DNA of 64,000 bases, taken from contig NZ_CP071527.1 of assembly GCF_023921225.1 (NCBI RefSeq), positions 1,516,501 to 1,580,500 on the forward strand, read 5' to 3'. A model generated the notes under the pieces. The model ran no database searches, was not told the origin of the DNA, and worked only from the letters and a program-made list of their open reading frames with translations. The stretch is from Legionella lytica. GTDB lineage: Bacteria; Pseudomonadota; Gammaproteobacteria; Legionellales; Legionellaceae. Made by a program: the position numbers and the translations under genes. How positions within the stretch are numbered: the first letter of the stretch is position 1; every line of letters starts with the position of its first letter. Shown here piece after piece: positions 45,480 to 54,511 of the stretch.

Positions 45480-46972
45480 CAGATGAGCAACAAGTAGAAC
45501 ATTTAGATGAAAGCGAAGTTTATCTTATCCGTAAGCAAAAGTTAGCAGACTTGCGCACAACAGGGTTTAATTTCCCTAATGAGTTTCGTCGTGAACATTT
45601 AGCTACTGATTTAGTTAAAGAATATGCTGAATCAGAAAAAGAAATGCTTGCGGAACAGCATGTTAAAGCTGCAGTTGCGGGACGAATTGTACTAAGACGT
45701 ATTATGGGGAAAGCAAGCTTTTTCCACATTCAGGATGTTTCTGGTCGTATTCAAATTTATATTAGAGCCAATGATCTTCCTGAAATATATGAACAATTCA
45801 AGCATTGGGATTTAGGTGATATCGTTGGTGTTCGTGGGGAGTTGTTTAAAACGAATACTGGTGAATTGACCGTAAATGCAGAACATGTTGAATTGTTGAC
45901 TAAATCCTTAAGACCATTACCAGATAAGTTTCATGGTTTGGCGGATCAAGAAGTTAAATACCGTAAACGTTATGTTGACTTAATTGCAAATGAAGATAGC
46001 CGTGCTACCTTCTTGGCTCGCTCACGCCTTATTCAAGCATTTAGACAGTTTATGGATAAAAATCAGTTTCTCGAAGTAGAAACTCCTATGATGCATCCTA
46101 TTCCTGGCGGAGCCGTTGCGCGTCCATTTATTACGCATCACAATAGTCTTGATATGACTATGTATTTGCGTATTGCTCCAGAGCTGTACTTAAAACGCTT
46201 GGTTGTTGGTGGTTTTGAACGCGTTTACGAAATCAACCGTAACTTCCGTAATGAAGGGCTTTCTACGCGCCATAACCCTGAGTTTACAATGGTTGAGTTT
46301 TATCAGGCATACGCTGATTATAATGATTTGATGGACTTTACTGAGCAATTATTACAGTATTTATGTGATGTAGTAGTTGGCTCGCGTCAAATTGACTACC
46401 AAGGCCACGTGATTGATTTTAATAAGTCATTTGCACGTATGACAGTAAAAGAAGCGATTTTGCATTACCATCCAGAAATCAGTGCGCAACAATTAGAAAG
46501 TGTCGAATTCTGCCGTAAGCAACTTGAAGAAAAAGGTTTTGCGTATAAAGAAACTGATGGTTTAGGTAAACTACAAATGATTCTGTTTGAAGAGACTGTA
46601 GAACATCAACTGTTTCAACCTACCTTTATTACTGCATATCCTACGGAAATTTCACCTTTAGCACGCCGTAATGATCAGGATCCTGAAGTTACCGATCGTT
46701 TTGAGTTCTTCATTGCTGGCCGAGAAATTGCGAATGGATTCTCTGAGTTAAATGATGCAGAAGATCAAGCGGAGCGTTTCCGTAAGCAAGTAGAGGAAAA
46801 GGATGCTGGGGATATGGAAGCGATGCATTATGATAGTGATTACATTGAAGCCCTTGAATATGGATTACCGCCAACAGCAGGAGAGGGGATAGGAATTGAT
46901 CGATTGGTCATGCTATTTACCAATTCGCAATCTATTCGCGATGTAATTTTATTCCCACATTTACGTCAATAG
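45476..46972 (+). CDS. lysS: lysine--tRNA ligase, class II
   Basis: A 498-residue class II LysRS. An N-terminal OB-fold anticodon-binding domain ([29 protein letters not shown]) precedes the catalytic domain, with motif 1 around [21 protein letters not shown], motif 2 [29 protein letters not shown] and motif 3 [12 protein letters not shown]. The ATG overlaps the prfB stop by four bases, the order prfB-lysS being common in gammaproteobacteria. A palindrome-rich gap follows. Confidence 0.98.
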   Translation: MTDEQQVEHLDESEVYLIRKQKLADLRTTGFNFPNEFRREHLATDLVKEYAESEKEMLAEQHVKAAVAGRIVLRRIMGKASFFHIQDVSGRIQIYIRANDLPEIYEQFKHWDLGDIVGVRGELFKTNTGELTVNAEHVELLTKSLRPLPDKFHGLADQEVKYRKRYVDLIANEDSRATFLARSRLIQAFRQFMDKNQFLEVETPMMHPIPGGAVARPFITHHNSLDMTMYLRIAPELYLKRLVVGGFERVYEINRNFRNEGLSTRHNPEFTMVEFYQAYADYNDLMDFTEQLLQYLCDVVVGSRQIDYQGHVIDFNKSFARMTVKEAILHYHPEISAQQLESVEFCRKQLEEKGFAYKETDGLGKLQMILFEETVEHQLFQPTFITAYPTEISPLARRNDQDPEVTDRFEFFIAGREIANGFSELNDAEDQAERFRKQVEEKDAGDMEAMHYDSDYIEALEYGLPPTAGEGIGIDRLVMLFTNSQSIRDVILFPHLRQ

Positions 46973-46990
46973 TAAATCATTTTGTTGTAG

Positions 46991-47070
46991 CCTGGTTGCT
47001 TGCAGCCAGGATCCACTGAGGTATGTCATCCTGAACGAAAACACCGATCGTCAATGTGTCACGTTCAGGA
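46991..47070. repeat. two palindromes after lysS
   Basis: CCTGGTTG (46991-46998) and CAGCCAGG (47003-47010) form a hairpin of the same family as at 41380. A second stem follows: TCCTGAACG (47029-47037) with CGTTCAGGA (47062-47070), with an internal ACAC/GTGT extension. They may end the prfB-lysS transcript. Confidence 0.7.
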
Positions 47071-47112
47071 GACCAAGGCTTAATCTTAATTTGTTCTAAT
47101 AACAGGTGAGCA

Positions 47113-48231
47113 ATGTTAGCTAACGAGTTCCACAAAGCAATTACATACATTAGAGAAACTCAAGAAGTCGCGTTATTTTCAACCATGGCTGATACTCGAT
47201 GGTACTCTGCTTTTGGAGGTTCTCCCTTATTCTTTATCATGTTGCCTTTTATTGGGATTTTATTAACTCTTAACGCATTGATGAATGCTTATAAACTGAT
47301 TCAGGCTAGTAATAAAAACCTGGATAAATGGTTTAATCTGATTATTTCGGCAACCTGTGCTTTTTTTGCGAGTATCTCCCTTTACGGGGCGGTACTATCA
47401 GCCTTTATGGGCCTTAGTTTTACTGCTGGGCCATGGTTCTTTTTAAGCAGCTTGAGCCTTGCTTTTACTCATCAAACAATAATGATGGGGATTAATTTTT
47501 ATCGAGCTTACGAATCATGGGCTGACCGTAGCCCGCGTATGCACCATGTTCAGGCAGCACTCAATAATTTATTTATTCTTGGATTACTTTCTGCCGCTGT
47601 GGGCTCCGTTCTTTTTATTATGCTGTTTCCTTCTGTAGCACCTACTTTAGGTATAGCATGCGCAATGTCTGCAGCAGCATTAACTCTATTTGATATGATA
47701 TGGCGCACACTTCCTCATAATGGAAAAGTGTGGATTAAAGGCGCACTTCATTTAGGAAAATCAGAGTTACCTCAGAATAATATGCAGCCTCAAATGGTGC
47801 ACGGTTCTAGACCGGGAGATGAGGAAGCTCAGGAAATCAATCCTAATCATCATAGATTATTTACTTGTGTTGCATACAGTAAAGAAGTGAAATGTATGGA
47901 TGTTGAGCAGGCCAGTAACTACCTCACACGAATCATTGAACGAAAAATCAATGCTTATGGTGCTAGTGAAGTCATTCCCCATGATATGAAGACAAACGAC
48001 AAAATTGCTGTATTAAGTAAATTACTTACCGTTATTTCTAATAAAGAAGATACTCCGTTATTGAAAGACTCTTTGCTTGCAAAATCTCCCTTAGCCTTCC
48101 AAAGCTTCTGGGTTGAAAAGGGAGAGGTAGAGCAGCTCTGCGACGCTGTGATCGAATTTCAGAAAAAGCTGAAAGACACACCCAACACTGATCTCAGCTT
48201 GAGTGATGTGCCCCGCAATTTGGGTTTCTGA
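47113..48231 (+). CDS. multi-pass membrane protein, unknown function
   Basis: A 372-residue protein that I do not recognise. Four membrane segments are likely (about residues 38-62, 74-105, 108-130 and 150-195, the last possibly two helices). A cytosolic C-terminal half of about 165 residues follows, containing VEQASNYLTRIIERKINAYGASEVIPHDMKTNDKIAVLSKLLTVI. AGGTGAG precedes the ATG. The gene stands alone between palindromes. The architecture is that of Legionella-specific membrane proteins; it could be an inner-membrane protein or a secreted effector, but the sequence does not decide. Confidence 0.65.
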   Translation: MLANEFHKAITYIRETQEVALFSTMADTRWYSAFGGSPLFFIMLPFIGILLTLNALMNAYKLIQASNKNLDKWFNLIISATCAFFASISLYGAVLSAFMGLSFTAGPWFFLSSLSLAFTHQTIMMGINFYRAYESWADRSPRMHHVQAALNNLFILGLLSAAVGSVLFIMLFPSVAPTLGIACAMSAAALTLFDMIWRTLPHNGKVWIKGALHLGKSELPQNNMQPQMVHGSRPGDEEAQEINPNHHRLFTCVAYSKEVKCMDVEQASNYLTRIIERKINAYGASEVIPHDMKTNDKIAVLSKLLTVISNKEDTPLLKDSLLAKSPLAFQSFWVEKGEVEQLCDAVIEFQKKLKDTPNTDLSLSDVPRNLGF

Positions 48232-48275
48232 GCATATTCATTTTCCCACTATTTCGTGAAACGTAGTAACGAAAC

Positions 48276-48307
48276 AATCCAGGGGCGTGTGGATTGGACC
48301 CTGGATT
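48276..48307. repeat. inverted repeat AATCCAGGG / CCCTGGATT
   Basis: AATCCAGGG (48276-48284) and CCCTGGATT (48299-48307) form a 9-bp stem with a 14-base loop between two convergent genes. The preceding ACGTAGTAACGAAACAATCCAG resembles the family of the 2383-2472 element. Confidence 0.7.
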
Positions 48308-48355
48308 TCCCCTCATTTCGTTTGTAATAATAGGCTTAAAGTAAAGAAATAAAGC

Positions 48356-48556
48356 CTAATCGTGCTTCAATTTTTGATATGGATTAAACTTTTCAAGAAC
48401 ATCGGTCCATGCTTGTTCTTCTGATTCATTTTTGTAAATCTCTTTAGCAGTTTTATTGGTTTTGTAAGATTTAAAGTGCTCTGGTTTAATAGGCTTTTCG
48501 TTAATCTTACTGACACGGTCTACGGCATATGGTTGAGGATTGAGATAGCTTTTCAT
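48356..48556 (-). CDS. small basic protein, unknown function
   Basis: A 66-residue soluble protein rich in Lys, Glu, Asn and Pro with no recognisable domain. The N-terminus is MKSYLNPQPYAVDRVSKIN and the C-terminus SEEQAWTDVLEKFNPYQKLKHD is probably helical. The start at 48556 is chosen over 48586 because a near-perfect GAAGGAGGAT lies 8 bases before it, which also marks this as a really translated gene. It ends in a TAGGCTT/AAGCCTA palindrome. Function unknown. Confidence 0.6.
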   Translation of the reverse strand: MKSYLNPQPYAVDRVSKINEKPIKPEHFKSYKTNKTAKEIYKNESEEQAWTDVLEKFNPYQKLKHD

Positions 48557-48652
48557 AGGTGTATCCTCCTTCATAACTGTTAGCAATAAATTAATATCTA
48601 TTAATTATAGACGAAAATTAAAAAACCTCTCGGAGAATAGCTTTCAACTAAG

Positions 48653-49825
48653 CTACTTAGGCAAGGATTCGGGATAAAAAGTTACGATAAATTGAATGAG
48701 TTTTTCGCGAAGTTCATTCCGCAATCGTGACATATCATCGGCATTTTTAGCGCTCGCTAAAACTTGTAATTGCATCACGTGTGTTTGTAAATCGCTTACG
48801 ATGATATTCGATACTTGCCCATCCCATAAAGGAGAAGTACTTAATATTGTATTCAGTTCTTCGCGCAGTTTAGGTACGGGTAAGGTAAAATGCACATATA
48901 AAAAAAACGTGCCAATTAAATTACTGTTTTTAGTTCGGCTCCAGTTCTCAAAAATATGATCTAAAAAATAATTGGTGGGAACAACCAAGCGGCGCCAGTC
49001 CCACAACCTTACGACAACACTTCTAAAATTAATTTCTTCGATAGTTCCCAACTCATCGTTAATAACAACACTATCGCCAAGTTTAATTGGCTGAGTAATA
49101 GCGATTTCTAATCCAGATAAGATGCTGCCTAAGGGTTTTTGTGCCGTAAATGTAAAGATTAAGCCTACGACACCTGCGGTGGTTAAAACACTGGCACCTA
49201 ATGCTCTAACATTATCAAACAGCATCAAAATCGAGCCAATACTAAAAATGACAATAAGGCTGTATATAATTCGTTTTATAATCAATGTTTGGGTATAAAT
49301 TTTCCGTGACGCGAGTGTGCCACGTTTTTGAGTAAAATAGCGGCGAACTAATATTTGTTCGGCAATATCAACGATTTTAAATAAAATCCAACTAATAGCA
49401 CTAATGATTAAAATACTCGTAACTTTCGTGAAAATAAACGACAGTGCCGGAGGTATATTTATATATTGAACAATAACATTGAATAAGATTAAAAAAGAAA
49501 GGATTTTTAAAATCACAACAAATAAGGGCAAAACGATTTTAATCAGTGAGTGATCATTAAAAATGTTTGATTTAATTAATAATAAAAACGCTTTATTAAT
49601 CACCCGAACAGCCAGCCAATACGCACTTAGAAATATAAAAAGATAAAAAATTATCTGCTCTATGGTCCTTATGGCTGAAGATGCGGGAAATAATTCTTTT
49701 AGAGCGCTACTGCCTTGTACAAATAAATGCACAGCCAGCAAGGCTGCCATGAGTAAAACAGGCCCTAACCAGACTTTAAAAAAAGCTTTTGATTGCTCGG
49801 CTTTTACTATTCTTTGTTCTTTCAT
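48653..49825 (-). CDS. MscS-family mechanosensitive channel
   Basis: A 390-residue membrane protein with about five N-terminal membrane helices, the last being the pore-lining type (ALGASVLTTAGVVGLIFTFTAQKPLGSILSGLEIAITQPIKLGDSVVI). The MscS beta domain (ELGTIEEINFRSVVVRLWDWRRLVVPTNYFLDHIFENWSR) and an alpha/beta C-terminus follow. It is longer than E. coli MscS and resembles the mid-length MscS-like proteins. The usual role is release of solutes under osmotic downshock. It is the second tension-gated channel in the window after mscL. Confidence 0.9.
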   Translation of the reverse strand: MKEQRIVKAEQSKAFFKVWLGPVLLMAALLAVHLFVQGSSALKELFPASSAIRTIEQIIFYLFIFLSAYWLAVRVINKAFLLLIKSNIFNDHSLIKIVLPLFVVILKILSFLILFNVIVQYINIPPALSFIFTKVTSILIISAISWILFKIVDIAEQILVRRYFTQKRGTLASRKIYTQTLIIKRIIYSLIVIFSIGSILMLFDNVRALGASVLTTAGVVGLIFTFTAQKPLGSILSGLEIAITQPIKLGDSVVINDELGTIEEINFRSVVVRLWDWRRLVVPTNYFLDHIFENWSRTKNSNLIGTFFLYVHFTLPVPKLREELNTILSTSPLWDGQVSNIIVSDLQTHVMQLQVLASAKNADDMSRLRNELREKLIQFIVTFYPESLPK

Positions 49826-49914
49826 AAGATTACAAGTAATAAATTATAAAACCTAGAAGACAATAGCATTTTTTTAAAACAAAAAATGAATTGAATCTAG
49901 GTTTTTAGTTTGCA

Positions 49915-50196
49915 TTATTCTGCATAACAATAAATATCACTACCACCAGCTACTCCTGCATGGAATATTATTGCATTAACTCCTACAATGTCTCTTTTTT
50001 CTTTAAAACACCTATGGCCGCTATAAGAATAATAAAAATCACCTTCGGGAACTGGACCTTCATAACGATAGACCTGGGTGCCGGGATCAATAACTATCGG
50101 GACGCTTTTCCAATTACTTGTCTCGGTAACAATAGTATCTGCAAAAGCTAGTGAGCATATTTGAGTTAACAATAATCCTATAAGAAGCTTTCTCAT
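49915..50196 (-). CDS. small secreted protein, unknown function
   Basis: A 93-residue protein with a signal peptide (MRKLLIGLLLTQICSLAFA) and a short mature part containing two cysteines (GHRCFKEK and DIYCYAE) that could form a disulfide. GAGAGGAT precedes the ATG. I do not recognise it. It is transcribed away from the HEAT-repeat gene and shares the intergenic promoter region with it. Confidence 0.65.
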   Translation of the reverse strand: MRKLLIGLLLTQICSLAFADTIVTETSNWKSVPIVIDPGTQVYRYEGPVPEGDFYYSYSGHRCFKEKRDIVGVNAIIFHAGVAGGSDIYCYAE

Positions 50197-50295
50197 TTCA
50201 TCCTCTCCTTAGATAAGTTTCACTCTGATACAATTATAGTTCAAATATCACTCAAATGGTGCGCTGCGGAATTCTAGGGCTTCGTGCATAATAAA

Positions 50296-50323
50296 TTGAC
50301 CCTGAGCACCCAGGGAGTATAAT
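50296..50323 (+). promoter_or_regulatory. promoter with internal palindrome, HEAT-protein gene
   Basis: TTGACC (50296-50301) and TATAAT (50318-50323) are separated by 16 bases, near consensus. Between them lies CCCTG-N6-CAGGG (50300-50315), placed where a repressor could block RNA polymerase. The HEAT-protein ATG is 43 bases further. Confidence 0.6.
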
Positions 50324-50366
50324 GTACCACTCTTTATAGTTTTTTTTTCTTTGGTAGTTTTAATAT

Positions 50367-52652
50367 ATGCTAACCCATGCTATGGCAGCAGCTTGTCCTG
50401 TAGTGCTCCAGAGCTTTTTAAAAACGCCTGATGTGATTGATAAGTTGGCGTTTCTTAATATGCCCTCAGAGGTTATTGTTAACTTAATTGATGAGTTACG
50501 CAATGAATCTCTTTATTGGGCTGTGAAAATTTTGCTTTCTCGGAATCAAGATGATGATCTTCGTTGGCAAATCCAAAGTTTAAAAAAACTAATTAAAGCT
50601 AAACGATATGGCAATGAACACCTGTTTTTTTGCAAAACGCATAATATCAATCATCTTGATGAATTAATTAGAGAATATATTAAAGACAAAACCGGCGATG
50701 CCCATCTTTATGGTTTAGTTTTTTTGCTTATAGGCTCAAACCTTTATTTACCTGATGAGTTAGCACGCCATTTATTAGTAATACATCATGCGAATCACTG
50801 GATTCCGCTTACGACTGAAGAGCAGCGGGTCGCTTGTTTTAATGAGTTATTAAATAATGCGGATACTCATAAAAAATATATTAATTTGATACAGTTTTTA
50901 AGCATTAATAAAGAACAAGTTAAGGCTGAAGTAAAAAATATCATCGATGATATCTGGGAAAAGTATCCGCATTTTTCTTCGGACAAAGGGCAAGGTTTTG
51001 ATGCGGAAGATAGTCTTACTATATTACAAATATTACCAGTATTGATTCTTTGCCTTAATGATAAGAGACATCAAGAATTAATTGATGTCATTCTTCCAAA
51101 ACTAAATGATGATGCTCCTTCTATTCGTGAGGCAATACTAAAAATTATTTCTGTATGTATTCCTTATTTTAATGATAAGAATCGTGAGCTGATGTTTGCT
51201 GCCATACGCTCTAAATTAAATGATAGAGAACCAAAGGTTCGTTTTGTGGCACAGAAAATCGTCAGTGAGCATTTATCCCAGCATGAGAGTAACTTGCAAA
51301 CAAACGATGCTGTTTGGGAGTTATCGAACGGAATAAATAGTATTTATGAACATGCCTTTCCTGCAGTTGCTACGGCTTATTTTGACGATGCTCGACACGA
51401 AAAAGTAAGTGAATTGATTGTATTAAAGTTGAATGATAAAAATTGGCTTATTGGTGAAGAGGCTTTAAAAATTATATCTACGTGCATACCTTATTTAGAT
51501 AATGCCTGTTGTGATGTGGTAATTCGTGCACTTTTTGTTAAATTAAGCATTGAAGATTGGAAGCAAAGCCTTGCTGTTTTAAAAATTATTTCTGCGTGCA
51601 TACATTATTTCAATAGGGAACAATGTATTGAGGTATTTAATGCAGCTCTTCCTCACCTGGAGAGCAGCAACGGACGAATACGCAAAGCTGTTTTAGAAAT
51701 TATGGGGATATGTATTCCTCATTTGAGTGATGTTAAACGTGAAGAAGCGTTTAACGTTATTTTTGCTAATTTAACTGATATTAATTGGATCGTTCGTGAT
51801 GCCATATTGCAAGCGATGCTTCAGTTGATGCCCTATCTTAGTAATGAACAACATCGACAAGTACTTGAAATCATTTTACCTTATTTGGAGGAGAATGACT
51901 GGAGCCATCGTTACATGATATTGCAAGCAATGCTGTCGCTTATCTCGTACTTAAACGATGAGAATCACCAAGTGGCATTTGATGCAATTATTCCTAGGGT
52001 AAATGATAATCACTCTATTGTCCGAGGCATGGCATTGCAAGTGATTACCCCTTTGATACCAGGGTTAAATGAACAAAATCGCCAGAGAGTTTTTGATCTG
52101 ATTTTGCCTATGGCTAATGATAAAAACTCTTTTGTGAACAATATAGCTCGCAAGACGATTATTAAATTCATGCCTTATCTGGAAGAACCTACACAGCAGT
52201 TGATTCTTAAGCAAATGCTCTTAAAAATATATGACAAAGATCCCCGTATTTGCGAGGTTGCATTACATGATTGTATTGGCTGTATCCCATATTTTAATGA
52301 GACACTACGTAGCGAAATATTGAACGCTTCTCTTGGATTGCTTGCTCAAGCTCCTTTAGAAATTAAGCGTGCTTTATTACAAGTACTTACGGCATGTATG
52401 CCTTATATCTCTGATGCGGAACGTCAGGAGCTAATTCCTACTGTTTTCTTAAAATTGAATGATGAGTGCTGGGATCTTAGTGAGGAGACTATTAGGATGG
52501 TGCTTACTTGCAGTTTATATCTCGATGATGAACGTAAAGCATTGCTCTCAAACCAATTGGCTGTTTATTTTAATCAATACTCTTTAAGCAAGTGGTGGGA
52601 TGAGCTTGCTATCATGCAATGGGATAGTGAAGTTGTGGAAGAAGAGGCTTAG
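50367..52652 (+). CDS. HEAT-repeat protein, candidate effector
   Basis: A 761-residue soluble protein. From residue about 235 to 730 it consists of about a dozen HEAT-type helical hairpins with a very regular 38-residue period and consensus like F-(I)-LND-N--VR-AALKII---IPYLND--R. The first 230 residues are also helical and begin with a possible F-box-like segment (residues about 28-45, FLNMPSEVIVNLIDEL), which is weak. No signal peptide or membrane helix is seen. HEAT solenoids bind other proteins. Such eukaryote-like repeat proteins in Legionella are often Dot/Icm effectors; that is inference. The start has no Shine-Dalgarno sequence; ATG 50382 is an alternative. Confidence 0.75.
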   Translation: MLTHAMAAACPVVLQSFLKTPDVIDKLAFLNMPSEVIVNLIDELRNESLYWAVKILLSRNQDDDLRWQIQSLKKLIKAKRYGNEHLFFCKTHNINHLDELIREYIKDKTGDAHLYGLVFLLIGSNLYLPDELARHLLVIHHANHWIPLTTEEQRVACFNELLNNADTHKKYINLIQFLSINKEQVKAEVKNIIDDIWEKYPHFSSDKGQGFDAEDSLTILQILPVLILCLNDKRHQELIDVILPKLNDDAPSIREAILKIISVCIPYFNDKNRELMFAAIRSKLNDREPKVRFVAQKIVSEHLSQHESNLQTNDAVWELSNGINSIYEHAFPAVATAYFDDARHEKVSELIVLKLNDKNWLIGEEALKIISTCIPYLDNACCDVVIRALFVKLSIEDWKQSLAVLKIISACIHYFNREQCIEVFNAALPHLESSNGRIRKAVLEIMGICIPHLSDVKREEAFNVIFANLTDINWIVRDAILQAMLQLMPYLSNEQHRQVLEIILPYLEENDWSHRYMILQAMLSLISYLNDENHQVAFDAIIPRVNDNHSIVRGMALQVITPLIPGLNEQNRQRVFDLILPMANDKNSFVNNIARKTIIKFMPYLEEPTQQLILKQMLLKIYDKDPRICEVALHDCIGCIPYFNETLRSEILNASLGLLAQAPLEIKRALLQVLTACMPYISDAERQELIPTVFLKLNDECWDLSEETIRMVLTCSLYLDDERKALLSNQLAVYFNQYSLSKWWDELAIMQWDSEVVEEEA

Positions 52653-52715
52653 CCTAGCCTCCAAGAACTGTTGTTTTGATTAGCTTTGGGTTTTTCTTGC
52701 CAATGCTCGAATTAC

Positions 52716-52775
52716 CGTGGCTTGACCACGATATCCATAAATATTCTGCGCTTATTCACCGCGGCCAAGCCGCGG
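52716..52775. repeat. CGTGG/CCGCGG palindromes between convergent genes
   Basis: CGTGG-CTTGA-CCACG (52716-52730) and CCGCGG-CCAAG-CCGCGG (52759-52775) are two small GC-rich palindromes with related cores, between the end of the HEAT gene and the end of the ETF-QO gene. Confidence 0.65.
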
Positions 52776-52804
52776 CAAGCCGGTTTTCTAATAAGCCATT
52801 TAGG

Positions 52805-54418
52805 CTACATTCCCGAATAATTAGGACCACCGCTTCCTTCAGGAGCATGCCATACTATATTTTGGCGTGGATCTTTGATATCACAGGTCTTACAATGAAT
52901 GCAGTTTTGAGCATTAATTTGTAGACGTGGTCCGTCTTCGTTTTCAACAATTTCATAAACTCCTGCAGGGCAGTATCTGCTTTCAGGAGATGCATATTTT
53001 TTTAGATTCACATCGATTGCTAGTTGAGGTTTTTTTAACTCAAGGTGGCAGGGTTGATCTTCCTCATGAAATGTACCTGATAAAAACACGGAGGATAATC
53101 GATCAAAAGTAAGCACATTATCTGGTTTAGGATAATCGATTTTTTTAGCTTTCTTAGCTAATTTTAAGCTCTTGTAATCGGCATGATTTGTCAATGTCCA
53201 AGGTGACTTCCCATTCGTAATGTAGGTTTCAAACGCGGCATTAATTAATCCCGGAATTAGCCCACATTTAAAGCCTGGTCTTATATTACGAACAGAATAT
53301 AATTCTTGTTCCAACCATGAGCTCTTTACTTTTTCAGGATAACTGGTTAATTCAATTGGTGTTTCTTCTGTTTGTTTTAATGCGTCGAAACAGGCTTCAG
53401 CGGCGAGCATTCCTGATTTCATCGCCATATGAATACCTTTAATTTTGGGAACATTAAGGAAACCCGCTGCATCACCAATTAATGCTCCACCAGGAAACGT
53501 CAATTTAGGCAGGGACTGCCATCCGCCTTCATTTATAGCACGTGCTCCATAACTAATACGCTCCCCACCAGCTAATAGCGAACTAATCATTGGATGAGTT
53601 TTAAAACGCTGGAATTCAGAAAAGGGGCTAAGCCAAGGATTTTTATAATCCAATCCGACAACAAAACCAAGGGCCACACGTTGTTTGGACAAGTGATAAA
53701 TAAAGGAGCCACCATAGGTAGAATAGTCCATAGGCCAACCTATGGTATGAACCACTTTACCTGGCTCATGTTTCTCGGCACTGACTTGCCAAATTTCTTT
53801 GATTCCTAAACCATAAGTTTGTGGGTTTGATTTATCTCTTAAATGATAACGAGCCATCAATTTTTGGCTTAATTGGCCGCGGCAGCCTTCAGCCAATAAG
53901 GTTTGTTTGGCAAGCAAATGCATACCCGGTTGGTAATGTTCTGTTTTTTCATTATTTTTATTAATACCAACACTACCTGTTTCTACACCAATAACTTGAT
54001 TTTGGTCATTATAAAGTGCTTTGACTGCAGCAAAGCCAGGATAAATTTCACAACCCAAGGCTTCTGCCTGTTCTGCAAGAAATGTACAGAGCTCGCCTAG
54101 GCTAATAATATAATTTCCCTCATTGTGCATTTGTTTTGGAGTAAGGAGCTTATAGGAGCTGTTTTTGGTGAGAAAATAAAATAGATCCTCACTCACAGGG
54201 GTATCTAGTGGTGCATCTTGCCAAGTATCAGGTAGAAGCTCTTGTAGGCTTTTGGGTTCCAGCACAGCTCCTGAAAGTATGTGAGAACCAACTTGAGATC
54301 CTTTTTCCAGAATACAAACGGAAAGCTCTTGTTGCGCGGCTAAGGCTAATTGTTTTAGTTTTATCGCGGCAGACAAGCCTGATGGCCCCGCACCGACGAT
54401 AAGTACATCAAATTCCAT
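52805..54418 (-). CDS. electron transfer flavoprotein-ubiquinone oxidoreductase
   Basis: A membrane-associated flavo-iron-sulfur enzyme that passes electrons from ETF (fatty acid and amino acid oxidation) to ubiquinone. It has about 537 residues: an N-terminal FAD site MEFDVLIVGAGPSGLSAAIKL, GDAAGFLNVPKIKGIHMAMKSGMLAAE in the middle and a C-terminal 4Fe-4S cluster CIHCKTCDIKDPRQNIVW. An upstream start at 54451 is open, but ATG 54418 fits the family. No etfA/etfB genes are adjacent. Confidence 0.95.
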   Translation of the reverse strand: MEFDVLIVGAGPSGLSAAIKLKQLALAAQQELSVCILEKGSQVGSHILSGAVLEPKSLQELLPDTWQDAPLDTPVSEDLFYFLTKNSSYKLLTPKQMHNEGNYIISLGELCTFLAEQAEALGCEIYPGFAAVKALYNDQNQVIGVETGSVGINKNNEKTEHYQPGMHLLAKQTLLAEGCRGQLSQKLMARYHLRDKSNPQTYGLGIKEIWQVSAEKHEPGKVVHTIGWPMDYSTYGGSFIYHLSKQRVALGFVVGLDYKNPWLSPFSEFQRFKTHPMISSLLAGGERISYGARAINEGGWQSLPKLTFPGGALIGDAAGFLNVPKIKGIHMAMKSGMLAAEACFDALKQTEETPIELTSYPEKVKSSWLEQELYSVRNIRPGFKCGLIPGLINAAFETYITNGKSPWTLTNHADYKSLKLAKKAKKIDYPKPDNVLTFDRLSSVFLSGTFHEEDQPCHLELKKPQLAIDVNLKKYASPESRYCPAGVYEIVENEDGPRLQINAQNCIHCKTCDIKDPRQNIVWHAPEGSGGPNYSGM

Positions 54419-54511
54419 AGTTTCGTATTCCACGCGCGCTCCTACGTACAAAAAAGTAAAATAATCGCCTTTATAGGCTTTAATATCAAGAGCATAACGA
54501 GAGATATTTTT

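Noticed and set aside
47075..47112. CTTAATCTTAAT before the 47113 gene, resembling a PmrA box.
   Set aside because: The two CTTAAT units are 6 bases apart, not the 11 of the known PmrA site, so it does not fit.
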